From the NCBI GenBank assembly GCA_030039575.1, contig JASHVH010000254.1:1-10311 (forward strand): a stretch of DNA of 10,311 nt, given 5' to 3'. The notes under the pieces were generated by a model. That model had not been told where the DNA came from, searched no databases, and saw only the letters and a program-made list of their open reading frames with translations. This document shows positions 1-5,604 of the stretch, piece by piece. Position numbers and translations under genes: made by a program. This stretch comes from Acidimicrobiales bacterium. Its GTDB lineage: Bacteria; Actinomycetota; Acidimicrobiia; Acidimicrobiales; Palsa-688. The stretch's first letter is position 1; every line of letters starts with the position of its first letter.

Positions 1-94
1 GGAGTGGAGGCGGGCGGGCACGACGCGCTACGATCCGGCTGGTAGCCCGGAATTTGTAAGGCGCGCGAAAGCCGCCTGCGGACAGGGGAACGGT

Positions 95-504
95 ATGACC
101 CGCTTGCGCCGCATCCCAGCCCTGGCGCTGCTCCTCGCCGCCTGCTGCCTCGTCCCGGCCGACCTCGTCCCAGCCGGTGCGGCGCCGGCCGCCGACGATG
201 TGACGCTGATGACGCGGCGGGCACGGCGCAATGGGTCGACGTCTATTACAAGGCGAACAAGCCGGGGGTGAGCAACGCCCGCTTGACCGTGAAGCCGCCC
301 GCCGGCGCAATGGTGACCTACCCGAACAACGGCACCTCGACCGGCTTCTCCCAATATGCGAAGCTGTTGGTAGGCCAGACCGATTATGCGAGCTTCAAGA
401 TCCACACCGGCAGTCTCAAGCGGGGCAGCTACACGCTCCGGCTCGACCTCAGTTATGGCAACGGGACGCGAATTCCCGGGTCGGTAACGCTGGTCGTGAG
501 CTAA
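95..504 (+). pseudogene. Small secreted protein, split by a frameshift near 196-217
   Basis: The ATG at 95 follows an AGGGG Shine-Dalgarno site. It opens a frame encoding a clear signal peptide: MTRLRR, a hydrophobic core of Ala, Leu and Cys, then an Ala-rich cleavage region ending near residue 31. This frame continues as arginine-rich nonsense from about residue 39 and stops at TGA 269-271. The adjacent frame, open through this region to TAA 502-504, reads as a well-formed mature domain. It starts near 211 (DAAGTAQWVDVYYKANKPGV) and ends in TRIPGSVTLVVS. Alternating polar and hydrophobic residues with many Thr, Tyr, Val and Gly suggest a small beta-sandwich domain of about 95 residues. One missing base (or two extra) between about 196 and 217 would rejoin the halves. 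I see no slippery heptamer for programmed frameshifting, so a mutation or an assembly error is likelier. A GTG at 268 overlaps the first stop (GTGA) and could in principle restart a 78-residue fragment. I do not recognise the family. Confidence 0.62.
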
Positions 505-911
505 TGCGGCGGCGCCTCCTCATTGGTGTGCTGGTCGCCGCCGCGATCCCAACCGCGGTGGCCGGCTGCGGCGGGAGCACGCACACGAGCTCTGGCACGA
601 GCTCAAGTACGAGCTCAGCCACGAGTTCGAGTGCGAGCTCTAGCACCACCCCGGCTGCGGCGTTGGCATCACGGCCCCTCAGCCCCGAGGTCGCCACCGA
701 GTATGTCGACGCGCAAGTCCGCGCCCTCTGCCTCGTACAGTCGAAGGCGTACCCGACGGAGAAGGCTCTCGAGGCTGCATACGTGCAGGCCGAACACTCG
801 GGGAACCTGTCGGCGCACGACTTCGCCCAGGCGGTTGCCGCCACCACCCACGACGTGGCCCTGCGGAAGCGGATCAGCGACCGTGTCGCCGCTGTCTGTG
901 GCAAGCACTAA
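504..911 (+). CDS. Putative lipoprotein with Thr/Ser-rich tandem-repeat linker
   Basis: This 135-residue protein starts with MRRRLLIGVL, a hydrophobic stretch and a lipobox (VAGC, residues 19-22). Signal peptidase II cleavage and lipidation of Cys22 are therefore expected, placing it on the outer face of the membrane. Residues 28-47 are a low-complexity linker made of TSSG, TSSS, TSSA, TSSS and ASSS. A globular, mostly helical domain follows (about 57-135) with two cysteines (Cys76 and Cys132) that could form a disulfide. The ATG overlaps the stop of the upstream secreted-protein gene (TAATG, 502-506) and has no good Shine-Dalgarno site, so translation is probably coupled to that gene. The same frame is open back to 231, but the earlier part reads as arginine-rich shadow sequence and the lipoprotein signal fixes the start at 504. 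I do not recognise the C-terminal domain; export is well supported, function is unknown. Confidence 0.82.
   Translation: MRRRLLIGVLVAAAIPTAVAGCGGSTHTSSGTSSSTSSATSSSASSSTTPAAALASRPLSPEVATEYVDAQVRALCLVQSKAYPTEKALEAAYVQAEHSGNLSAHDFAQAVAATTHDVALRKRISDRVAAVCGKH
585..644 (+). repeat. Five tandem 12-bp repeats encoding TSSx linker
   Basis: Five consecutive 12-bp units have the consensus ACGAGCTCNNGY, at 585-596, 597-608, 609-620, 621-632 and 633-644. The unit length is four codons, so gain or loss of copies would keep the lipoprotein in frame. They encode the Thr/Ser-rich spacer between the lipidated Cys and the globular domain. The fourth and fifth units have diverged most (AGTTC for AGCTC; GCG for ACG). 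The embedded GAGCTC palindrome recurs within the array. Confidence 0.85.
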
Positions 912-949
912 GCGGAGGGAATAAGGAGCAAGTAGCCAACCCCGGCGAG

Positions 950-978
950 TTGGTGGGCGGGCGTTCTTGAGCTACAAC
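950..978 (+). promoter_or_regulatory. Putative promoter for the VOC gene, leaderless
   Basis: A TTGGTG hexamer at 950-955 lies 17 bp from TACAAC at 973-978. Only six bases (ATAAAC) then separate it from the ATG at 985. There is no Shine-Dalgarno sequence directly before that ATG. Together these fit a leaderless transcript starting at or next to the start codon, common in actinobacteria. The -10 box is not a perfect TANNNT match, so this is an inference. Confidence 0.4.
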
Positions 979-984
979 ATAAAC

Positions 985-1491
985 ATGGCAGTCAAACGCC
1001 TCAACCATGCCGTCCTGTACGTACGGGACGCCGAGACCAGCGCCCGCTTCTATGAGAGCGTGCTGGATTTCGAGCGGCTCCACAGCTTCCCGGGCGCCGT
1101 GTTCATGAGAGCCCCCGGCTCGAGCAATGACCACGACCTGGGCCTGTTTTCGATAGGCGAGCGGGCCAAGGCCTCGAGTGCCGGTCGTGACACGGTCGGC
1201 CTGTACCACCTCGCGTGGGAGGTCGAGACGTTGAACGACCTCGACGAGTTGGCGGAGCGGCTGGGGAACGCCGGTGCGCTGGTGGGCTCGAGCGACCACG
1301 GGACGACCAAGAGCCTGTACGCCAAGGACCCGGACGGGATCGAGTTCGAGGTGGCCTGGATCGTCCCAGCTGACCTGCTCGACGAGGCTGCACTAGAAGC
1401 CCGCTCGAGGATCGGTCGCCTCGACCTCGAAGCGGAAAAACTCCGCTATGGCGCATCCACCCGGGGTGGCATAGGGATCTCCCAGACCTGA
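985..1491 (+). CDS. VOC family metalloenzyme (glyoxalase/catechol dioxygenase-like)
   Basis: The 168-residue product has the paired beta-alpha-beta-beta-beta layout of the vicinal oxygen chelate superfamily. The expected metal ligands are visible: His8 in LNHAVLYVRD, His75 in LYHLAWEV and Glu122 in DPDGIEFEVAW. The DPDG turn before the Glu ligand is characteristic. The His-His-Glu set and single-domain size fit small extradiol (catechol-2,3-dioxygenase type) or glyoxalase-type enzymes; the substrate cannot be told from sequence. About 40 residues after the second module (from 130) form a charged tail of unknown role. I chose ATG 985 because the protein then begins MAVKRLNHAV, as is usual for the family, and a promoter-like element lies just upstream. 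An in-frame TTG at 967, six nt after a GGGCGGG stretch, is the alternative and would add six residues. The gene converges on the DUF2752 gene with only six bases between the stops. Confidence 0.88.
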   Translation: MAVKRLNHAVLYVRDAETSARFYESVLDFERLHSFPGAVFMRAPGSSNDHDLGLFSIGERAKASSAGRDTVGLYHLAWEVETLNDLDELAERLGNAGALVGSSDHGTTKSLYAKDPDGIEFEVAWIVPADLLDEAALEARSRIGRLDLEAEKLRYGASTRGGIGISQT

Positions 1492-1535
1492 AGCGCCCTA
1501 CGCCACCGCCGTGGGAGCCAGCGCTCCCAGACCTG
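1479..1535. repeat. 12-bp direct repeat and hairpin at convergent gene ends
   Basis: CTCCCAGACCTG occurs at 1479-1490 (last codons of the VOC gene) and again at 1524-1535 (inside the end of the DUF2752 gene). Between them, TGGGAGC at 1512-1518 and GCTCCCA at 1523-1529 form a perfect 7-bp inverted repeat with a 4-nt loop. No T-run follows on either strand, so it is not a canonical intrinsic terminator. It sits where transcripts from both sides would end, and may help stop or protect the VOC mRNA. Confidence 0.5.
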
Positions 1536-1938
1536 GCAAGTTGCGCACCACCGTGAAGGTCAACAGCACGACCGCGACCGTCACGCCGAACGCTCGCCCT
1601 GATAACGCCGGCAACCGCCAGCGGCCCGTGGCCCGGCCGAGCCATGACAGCCAGCCCCACACGGCAGCCAGGGCGATGGCGGGGAACAACGCGTTCTCGT
1701 GCAGCATCAACCCGAAGTGGAGGTGGGCCGCGGCCCACGCCGCCCTGGTGCCGCCACAGAAGGGGCAATAGAGGCCGGTCAGGGCGTGAAGCGGGCAAGC
1801 CGGCCAAAGATGGTGCTTGAACGGGTTGGCCAGGGCCACGAACGTCCCGGCCGCGCCCACCACCGCCGCGGCACCAAACGGCCGGGCGCCGGCAGGCCAG
1901 GCCCAGGGAGGCCGCGGTGTGGGCAGGCGGGCCAGCAC
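1498..1938 (-). CDS. DUF2752 family membrane protein
   Basis: The 146-residue product carries the DUF2752 signature: CPLHALTGLYCPFCGGTRA at residues 48-66, with Cys48, Cys58 and Cys61 and the invariant-looking GGTR. About three hydrophobic segments (around 22-38, 83-101 and 114-133) predict an integral membrane protein. The cysteine motif sits in a loop after the first helix. The start is a GTG at 1936-1938, only 3 bp after the stop of the RDD gene, so the two are almost certainly co-transcribed and translationally coupled. The family has no established biochemical function that I can name. The CPFCGGTR pattern could suggest redox or metal binding, but that is speculation. The 3' end lies six bases from the VOC gene stop on the opposite strand. 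Confidence 0.88.
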   Translation of the reverse strand: MLARLPTPRPPWAWPAGARPFGAAAVVGAAGTFVALANPFKHHLWPACPLHALTGLYCPFCGGTRAAWAAAHLHFGLMLHENALFPAIALAAVWGWLSWLGRATGRWRLPALSGRAFGVTVAVVLLTFTVVRNLPGLGALAPTAVA

Positions 1939-1941
1939 GAG

Positions 1942-2628
1942 CTAGGCAGCCCGCTTCGGGAGCACGCTGAAGCCCTCGGCCGGCACCCTGATTACTACCG
2001 TCCCCATGATCTTGTCAGAGAGCGTCTGATGTTCGGCGTCCCAAAGCGGCCAAAGGAAGTTGACCAAGCCCGGGATAACGCAGAGGAGGAACGCAACCCA
2101 GTTCAGGAGCCCACGAACGAAACCGAGCCCACCGCCCAGGAGTTGTCCCGTGTCCCGCTTTACGCATTTCAGGCCCACGAGCCGCATACCAGGCGAAGAA
2201 CCGTATTGACCAACCTGGACGGACCACCAGATCCACATCCCGAAGCCCCATAAGTAGGCCAGTACCTCGAAAAAGGTGGCGTTCGTGGCGACCCACAGGA
2301 CGTCTATAACCACGGCGGGCACGAAAATGATCAGCCAGTCGATGACGATACCGCCGGCTCGGGTGGCCCACTCGGCCAGCTGGCCCGTCCCCGGCTGCGG
2401 GGCGCCCCAGTTGGCCTGCTGGGGTGAACCGAACTGGCTGTACGGCGGCAGCTGCTGACCGCCGCCCGGGGAGGCGCCGTACGGGGGCGGCTGGCTACCA
2501 TAGGGCGGGCCGGGCGGCGGAGTGCCCGCACCGGGCGGAGCGCCCCAGCCGCCAGTAGGTTGCGGCGGGGGCTGAGGTGACCCCCAAGGCTGGTCGCCAC
2601 CGGTGGCGCTTGGGTCGTAATCGCTCAC
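1942..2628 (-). CDS. RDD family membrane protein with Pro/Gly-rich N-terminal tail
   Basis: The 228-residue protein has two parts. Residues 1-82 are low-complexity and rich in Pro, Gly, Gln, Tyr and Ser (PPPYG and GWGAPPGAG patterns), probably a disordered cytoplasmic tail. Residues 85-213 are an RDD domain: the first helix contains Arg90 and Asp97 (WATRAGGIVIDW), hydrophobic helices lie at about 93-113, 119-138 and 172-197, the central GQYGSSPGMRLVGLK motif is present, and DAEHQTLSDK follows the last helix. RDD proteins are multi-helix membrane proteins, some linked to transport or ion homeostasis; the specific role here is unknown. The start is a GTG at 2626-2628, preceded by GAAAGG at a suitable distance. 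It leads the two-gene unit with DUF2752 and is divergent from the helicase gene, sharing a 130-bp promoter region. Confidence 0.9.
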   Translation of the reverse strand: MSDYDPSATGGDQPWGSPQPPPQPTGGWGAPPGAGTPPPGPPYGSQPPPYGASPGGGQQLPPYSQFGSPQQANWGAPQPGTGQLAEWATRAGGIVIDWLIIFVPAVVIDVLWVATNATFFEVLAYLWGFGMWIWWSVQVGQYGSSPGMRLVGLKCVKRDTGQLLGGGLGFVRGLLNWVAFLLCVIPGLVNFLWPLWDAEHQTLSDKIMGTVVIRVPAEGFSVLPKRAA

Positions 2629-2758
2629 GTTAGGCCTTTCAACTAGGGGTTTTACGGTAGTATGCCAGTTCTGCGCCTGCGTAGGAAAGCCACGCCTTGC
2701 CCGGCGACCTGAATACGCCGTTCGTTTATTCGCGCTTTATGAACCGCTGTGGACCGCC
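2629..2758. promoter_or_regulatory. Divergent intergenic region, RDD versus helicase
   Basis: This 130-bp region separates two divergent genes and must hold both promoters. On the minus side a CATACT hexamer (about 2658-2663) is a possible -10 for the RDD unit, but I find no convincing -35 partner. On the plus side TTTATT at 2725-2730 is a possible -10. It is followed eight nt later by ATG 2739, which opens a seven-codon reading frame (MNRCGPP) whose TGA (2760-2762) overlaps the helicase ATG as ATGA. The helicase ATG itself lacks a clear Shine-Dalgarno site. Confidence 0.35.
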
Positions 2759-5296
2759 ATGACCTATTTGGTCGACCACCTGGCCGCCGAAGGGTCGAGC
2801 CCAGACTCCGTGCTCGATGCTTTCAGCGGCTGGGCGCGCTTGCGCGGCTTGCACCTTTACCCCGCTCAGGAGGAAGCAATACTCGCCGTCCTGACGGGCG
2901 ACCACGTCATCGTGGCCACGCCCACTGGCTCGGGCAAGAGCCTGGTGGCGTTGTGCGCCCACCTCGCCATGCTGGCCGCCGGGCAGCGGTCCTGGTACAG
3001 CGCGCCAATCAAGGCTCTCGTCTCGGAAAAGTTCTTCGACCTGTGCGCACAACTCGGGTCGGCCAACGTCGGGATGCTCACTGGCGATGCCTCGATCAAC
3101 CCCGACGCCCCCATCATCTGCTGCACAGCGGAAGTGCTGGCCAACTTGGCCCTGCGCTACGGGGAAAACGCGCCCGTAGACCAGGTCGTAATGGACGAGT
3201 TCCATTTCTACGCCGACCCCGATCGCGGGTGGGCATGGCAGGTACCCTTGATAGAGCTAAGAGGGGCTCAGTTCGTCTTGATGTCAGCCACACTTGGCGA
3301 TGTATCACGCTTTGTGGGCGATTTCGAACGGCGCACGGGTCGCCCTACGACCGTGGTCACTTCGCTCGAACGGCCGGTCCCCCTGGATTACCGTTATGCC
3401 CGCACTCTTGTGCATGACACCATAAACGAGCTGACGGCCCAAGGTTTGGCGCCGATTTACGCCGTGCATTTCACTCAAAAAGCGGCAGTGGAACGAGCTC
3501 AAGCCCTCACCAGCGCCCAGCTCGCTACCAGGGCCGAACGTGACGCCATCGCCCAGGCCATAGCGCAGGTACGGCTCGGCAGCGGGTTCGGCCAGGCGCT
3601 CGGGCGCTTTCTGCGGCATGGGATCGGGGTGCACCACGCCGGCATGCTGCCCAAGTACCGGAGGTTGGTGGAAAGGCTCTGCCAGGAAGGGCTGCTGAAG
3701 GTCGTGTGCGGCACGGACACTCTTGGCGTCGGGATAAATGTCCCCATAAGGACCGTACTTTTCACCGGTTTGTCGAAATACGACGGGTCCACCAACCGGC
3801 TCCTGACCGCGCGCGAGTTCCATCAGATGGCCGGTCGAGCGGGGCGGGCCGGGTTCGACTCGGCCGGCAGCGTCGTCGTACAGGCCCCCGAGCACGTGAG
3901 CGAGAACGAACGCGCCCTCGCCCGGGCCGGTGACGACCCCGCCAAGCGGCGCAAGATCGTGAAGGCAAAGCCGCCTAAGGGGTTCGTCAATTGGGACGAG
4001 GGCACCTTCCACCGGCTCGTGGCCGCCCAGCCTGAACCATTGGCTTCCAGCTTCAAAGTAACGAACGCCATGCTGCTCGAGGTGCTCGACCGCCCGGGCG
4101 ATGGCTGCTCCGCCATGAAACGCCTGCTGACCGACAACGACGAGGACCGGCCGGCGCAGCGCCGTCACATCCGCCAGGCGATCGCCATTTACCGGTCGTT
4201 GCTCGCCGCGGGCGTACTCGAAAGGCTGTCCACACCTGACGAAATGGGCCGGCAGGTGCGCCTGACCGTCGACCTGCAGGACGATTTCGCACTGAACCAG
4301 CCGCTTTCGTTATTTGTGCTGGACGCTGTACCTCGGCTCGACGCCTCGTCGCCCGAATGGGACCTGGATGTGGTGTCGGTAGTTGAGTCCACTCTGGAAG
4401 GCCCCCGGCCTGTGCTTATGGCCCAATTGGAGCGCCTGCGCACCGAGACCTTGGCCCGCCTGAAAGAAGAGGGGGTCGAGTACGAGGAACGCATGGAGGT
4501 GCTCAGAGAACTCGAGCACCCCAAACCGCTGGCGGATTTCTTGTATGCGGTGTTCGACGAGTACCGGGTACGCCACCCGTGGGCGCGGGACCATGACGTC
4601 CACCCCAAGTCGATTGTCCGCGACATGTACGAACGCTCGATGGGTTTTGCCGAGTACGTCGCTTACTACGGGGTATCGCGTTCGGAAGGCCTTTTGCTCA
4701 GGTACCTCTCAGACGCGTACAAGGCCCTCGTGCAAAATGTCCCGGAGGACCTGAAATCGGCCACATTGCGCGACCTGTCCGAGTGGCTCGGGGAAATGGT
4801 CCGCCAGGTCGACTCGAGCCTGCTCGACGAGTGGGAACTGCTTACCCACCCAGAGGACTTCGAGGCGGTCGTGGCCAGAGGCGGACGGCCGGCCCCGGCC
4901 GCGGCTGCAAGCGGGGAACCTCCGCCGGTGTCCTCCAACGTACGGGCGTTCCGGGTGATGGTGCGCAACGCCTGTTTCCGGCGGGTAGAACTGGCAGCCA
5001 AGCACGACTGGGCCACCCTCGGCGAGCTGGACCAGGATGCGGGCTGGGACGCGGCCCGGTGGGAGGCTGCGTTTGTGCCCTATTTCGAGGAGCACGGCTC
5101 TATAGGGACGGGCCCCGTGGCGCGCGGCCCCGAACTCTGGCAGGTCACTGAGCGCGGCCGCAAATGGAGGGTGCGCCAGGTGCTCGACGACCCCGACGAG
5201 GACCACGATTGGGCGATCGTGCTCGAAGTCGACCTCGACGGCTCGGACCACAGAGGCGAGCCGGCGCTGGCGCCGGTGGGCGTAGAGCGGGCATGA
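2759..5296 (+). CDS. DEAD/DEAH-box helicase with C-terminal DUF3516 domain
   Basis: This 845-residue superfamily II, Ski2-like helicase has its motifs in order. LYPAQEEA (33-40) resembles a Q-motif region; ATPTGSGKS (53-61) is motif I; SAPIKALVSEKF (81-92) is motif Ia; DEFH (146-149) is the Walker B box; SAT (176-178) is motif III; CGTDTLGVGINVP (317-329) is motif V; HQMAGRAGRAG (355-365) is motif VI. All key residues needed for ATP hydrolysis look intact. A helical middle region (about 390-690) and a Pro/Ala-rich linker lead to the DUF3516 region (about 710-830; RAFRVMVRNACFRRVELAAK, then DAGWDAARWE and DDPDEDHDW). The likely activity is ATP-dependent remodelling of RNA or DNA; substrate and partners are unknown, and no nuclease or second subunit is adjacent. 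Length and domain order match full-length actinobacterial members as I know them. The ATG at 2759 fits the family's N-terminus. The next gene starts 100 bp downstream with its own promoter. Confidence 0.95.
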   Translation: MTYLVDHLAAEGSSPDSVLDAFSGWARLRGLHLYPAQEEAILAVLTGDHVIVATPTGSGKSLVALCAHLAMLAAGQRSWYSAPIKALVSEKFFDLCAQLGSANVGMLTGDASINPDAPIICCTAEVLANLALRYGENAPVDQVVMDEFHFYADPDRGWAWQVPLIELRGAQFVLMSATLGDVSRFVGDFERRTGRPTTVVTSLERPVPLDYRYARTLVHDTINELTAQGLAPIYAVHFTQKAAVERAQALTSAQLATRAERDAIAQAIAQVRLGSGFGQALGRFLRHGIGVHHAGMLPKYRRLVERLCQEGLLKVVCGTDTLGVGINVPIRTVLFTGLSKYDGSTNRLLTAREFHQMAGRAGRAGFDSAGSVVVQAPEHVSENERALARAGDDPAKRRKIVKAKPPKGFVNWDEGTFHRLVAAQPEPLASSFKVTNAMLLEVLDRPGDGCSAMKRLLTDNDEDRPAQRRHIRQAIAIYRSLLAAGVLERLSTPDEMGRQVRLTVDLQDDFALNQPLSLFVLDAVPRLDASSPEWDLDVVSVVESTLEGPRPVLMAQLERLRTETLARLKEEGVEYEERMEVLRELEHPKPLADFLYAVFDEYRVRHPWARDHDVHPKSIVRDMYERSMGFAEYVAYYGVSRSEGLLLRYLSDAYKALVQNVPEDLKSATLRDLSEWLGEMVRQVDSSLLDEWELLTHPEDFEAVVARGGRPAPAAAASGEPPPVSSNVRAFRVMVRNACFRRVELAAKHDWATLGELDQDAGWDAARWEAAFVPYFEEHGSIGTGPVARGPELWQVTERGRKWRVRQVLDDPDEDHDWAIVLEVDLDGSDHRGEPALAPVGVERA

Positions 5297-5359
5297 GCGA
5301 AGGGCCGTAGACCGGGCATCGGGCCTGGCCGCGGCGCACAGGGCCGGTGTCCCGGCGGC
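5297..5359. other. Short non-coding gap after helicase
   Basis: These 63 bases after the helicase stop contain GC-rich sequence with no open frame worth calling. I see no hairpin with a T-run, so the helicase transcript has no obvious intrinsic terminator here. Confidence 0.4.
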
Positions 5360-5389
5360 TTGGGGTCACAGGTGGGGGCCCGCTAACCT
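5360..5389 (+). promoter_or_regulatory. Putative leaderless promoter for small membrane protein
   Basis: TTGGGG at 5360-5365 (-35-like) and TAACCT at 5384-5389 (TANNNT-type -10) are separated by 18 bp. Seven bases (CCCATCC) then lead to the ATG at 5397, with no Shine-Dalgarno sequence between. Transcription would start at or beside the A of the ATG, the arrangement typical of leaderless actinobacterial genes. Confidence 0.5.
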
Positions 5390-5396
5390 CCCATCC

Positions 5397-5594
5397 ATGG
5401 CCATGAGACCCCTGGGGCGCGATGAGGCCCTTCAGCACCTGTTCGTCCTGGGGACGGCGGTCTTCCTCATCGTGTCGCCCATCTTCCTGGTCAAGCCCCC
5501 GCCCCTGCAGTACTCCCTAATGGGCCTGGGTGCCTTTTTCATGCTCGTCGACCTCATCGTTGTCGCCGCGTTACGGAGGCCTACAACACCGTAA
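5397..5594 (+). CDS. Small two-helix membrane protein (65 aa)
   Basis: The 65-residue product has two strongly hydrophobic segments: about residues 14-32 (HLFVLGTAVFLIVSPIFLV) and 40-58 (SLMGLGAFFMLVDLIVVAAL). A short loop with KPPP separates them and a basic end (RRPTTP) follows. This predicts a hairpin membrane protein with both ends probably in the cytoplasm. A promoter-like element directly before the ATG supports it as a real gene; a second in-frame ATG at 5403 is an alternative start. The stop codon TAA (5592-5594) overlaps the AAGG Shine-Dalgarno site of the phosphoesterase gene, so the two probably form one transcript with coupled translation. I do not recognise a family. It could be an accessory to export or membrane retention of the neighbour, or simply a co-transcribed unknown. 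Confidence 0.68.
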   Translation: MAMRPLGRDEALQHLFVLGTAVFLIVSPIFLVKPPPLQYSLMGLGAFFMLVDLIVVAALRRPTTP

Positions 5595-5604
5595 GGTAGC
5601 GGTA

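Noticed and set aside
28..405. Antisense open frame of about 125 codons on the minus strand
   Set aside because: It is antisense to a region with a clear signal peptide and beta-rich domain; its composition is Arg/Ala-rich and it shows no recognisable domain.
231..503. N-terminal extension of the lipoprotein frame back to ATG 231
   Set aside because: The extension reads as arginine/glutamine-rich shadow sequence overlapping the secreted-protein gene, and it would bury the lipobox signal peptide that begins at 504.
967..984. TTG 967 as the start of the VOC protein
   Set aside because: It has a GGGCGGG stretch nearby, but it would overlap the likely -10 element, and ATG 985 gives the usual family N-terminus.
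2759..5296. Helicase as part of an anti-phage defence system
   Set aside because: No nuclease, methyltransferase or other defence partner lies beside it, and DUF3516 helicases occur as ordinary chromosomal genes in actinobacteria.
5530..5604. Longer start of the phosphoesterase at GTG 5530
   Set aside because: It lies inside the small membrane protein gene in another frame and lacks a ribosome binding site; GTG 5605 has AAGG at a proper distance.
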